64,000 nucleotides of DNA from Clostridium_AM sp900759715. Its GTDB lineage: Bacteria > Bacillota > Clostridia > Clostridiales > Clostridiaceae. Positions 63,149 to 64,000 of the stretch are shown in pieces. The notes under the pieces are model-generated. The model was not told where the DNA came from, made no database searches, and saw only the letters and a list, made by a program, of their open reading frames with translations. How positions within the stretch are numbered: position 1 is the stretch's first letter; every line of letters starts with the position of its first letter. The stretch is from contig CAAEXF010000131.1 in the NCBI GenBank assembly GCA_900759715.1, forward strand, positions 1 through 64,000. The letters are read 5' to 3'. Made by a program: the position numbers and the translations under genes.

Positions 63149-64000
63149 ATGGAAATTTTAAATCCAATTAAAGTTAAAAACATCCAATTTAAAAATAAAG
63201 TGGTTATGGCTCCTATGGTTCCTTTCGGGTTTCAGAGTGAAGCCGGGATTATGGGAGAAAAAATGCTACAGCATTATTTAAAAAGAGCAGATACTGGAAT
63301 TGGACTTATTATTTCTCAGTCCCTTTCAGTAACAGCTAGAAAAACATTAGATGGTAGAGCAGGTGCATGTTCAGATTCACATATAGATTATCTAAGCACA
63401 ATAGCAAAAACTTGTCATGATAATGGGACAAAATTTTTTGCACAGATTGCCTATCCCAGCATCGGTTATCAAAATGGCGATACTATTAATAACTTAACAG
63501 AAGAAGACATTTTAGAAATACAAAATAAATTTATTAATGCCGCTAAAATCTGTAAAAAAGCTGGTTGTGATGGTATTGAACTACATGGTGCACATGGTTT
63601 TTTCCTCAATATGCTTGCATCTCCCCTTTCAAACAAACGTAAAGATCAGTATGGTGGAGATATAAATGGAAGATTATTTTTAGTTAAAAAAATCGTTGAG
63701 GAAATAAAAGAATTTGCTGACGATAATTTTATCATCTCTTATCGATTGGGATGGAGTGATTGTTTAAACACCGATATCCAAACTGCTCAGGCTTTAGAAA
63801 ATTTAGGTATAGAAATGCTGCATATTTCTTCTGGAATACCTAGCGACAGGAATCTTGAAATTCCTAAAGATTTTCAGTTTAATGAAATCGTCTATACTGG
63901 TTGTCAAATTAAAAAGAATGTAAATATTCCTGTTACCGTTGTAAATGATATAAGAACATTAAATAGAGGTAATTACTTAATTGAAAACAAGTTATGCGAT
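63149..64000 (+). CDS. Old Yellow Enzyme-family NADH:flavin oxidoreductase (partial, 3' end outside window)
   Basis: 284 residues visible. TIM-barrel FMN protein: VVMAPMVPFGF, GLIISQSLSV, CDGIELHGAHGFFLNMLASPLSNKRKD (His pair for substrate) and YGGDINGR. Reduces activated C=C bonds of enones or dienoyl compounds. GGGGGATG lies upstream of ATG 63149. Paired with the divergent HxlR regulator, it probably responds to an electrophilic substrate. Confidence 0.93.
   Translation, partial: MEILNPIKVKNIQFKNKVVMAPMVPFGFQSEAGIMGEKMLQHYLKRADTGIGLIISQSLSVTARKTLDGRAGACSDSHIDYLSTIAKTCHDNGTKFFAQIAYPSIGYQNGDTINNLTEEDILEIQNKFINAAKICKKAGCDGIELHGAHGFFLNMLASPLSNKRKDQYGGDINGRLFLVKKIVEEIKEFADDNFIISYRLGWSDCLNTDIQTAQALENLGIEMLHISSGIPSDRNLEIPKDFQFNEIVYTGCQIKKNVNIPVTVVNDIRTLNRGNYLIENKLCD

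Overview
The window is low-GC DNA from a spore-forming anaerobic Firmicute, most likely Clostridium sensu stricto. Evidence: strong AGGAGG-type ribosome sites, many TTG/GTG starts, spore-coat genes (CotS, CotSA and YheC/D types), a Ni-carbon monoxide dehydrogenase, and DUF4179 and CD3324-type proteins. CODH plus a probable selenoprotein would suit a carbon-fixing clostridium, but the species is not determined.

Layout. 1-2.2 kb: a copper P1B-ATPase with a short leader ORF and two C/G-rich palindromes upstream. 2.4-9.5 kb: regulators (LysR, MocR/GntR, MarR, LysR) with a stand-alone diiron MBL-fold protein, a cupin, an MFS exporter and an OsmC protein. 9.6-12.1 kb: a YjdF-type membrane protein and an L,D-transpeptidase. 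12.2-19.6 kb: cooS on the plus strand converging on a minus-strand nitrogenase-like operon (D-, K-, H- and NifB-like). The two are driven from promoters sharing a 42-bp element (36/42 identical). 19.8-22.1 kb: a Mn2+ (yybP-ykoY) riboswitch with its terminator, a CaCA exchanger, a CadD-type transporter and a small membrane protein. 22.3-26.8 kb: a spore-coat sugar operon (CotS, CotSA, UDP-glucose dehydrogenase, UDP-glucuronate epimerase).

26.9-34.6 kb: an M28 peptidase, a polar amino-acid ABC transporter, a YheC/D ATP-grasp protein, a MITE-like repeat, two partial paralogue fragments, a CopZ-type [2Fe-2S] metallochaperone with an in-frame UGA and SECIS-like hairpin, and a PadR pair. 34.8-36.2 kb: a PQQ-type sugar dehydrogenase-like protein. 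36.6-41.8 kb: small hypothetical genes mixed with remnants of a GNAT, a MerR regulator, a nitroreductase and a membrane protein. 42-47.3 kb: DUF3795, two ECF sigma factors (one with a DUF4179 partner), MerR and GNAT. 47.4-53.4 kb: a MacB-like ABC exporter, a two-component system and a secreted DUF3298 protein whose promoter carries direct repeats spaced by helical turns. 53.5-64 kb: an M20 peptidase, a Fur-boxed ferric-reductase-like protein opposite a FtsX-type ABC exporter, several small genes, and an HxlR regulator opposite an Old Yellow Enzyme that runs off the window.

Eight copies (A-H) of a dispersed two-hairpin element punctuate the window. Their stems show compensatory changes, and some carry modules inserted in the apical loops. 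No tRNA, rRNA, CRISPR array, prophage or intact transposase gene was seen.
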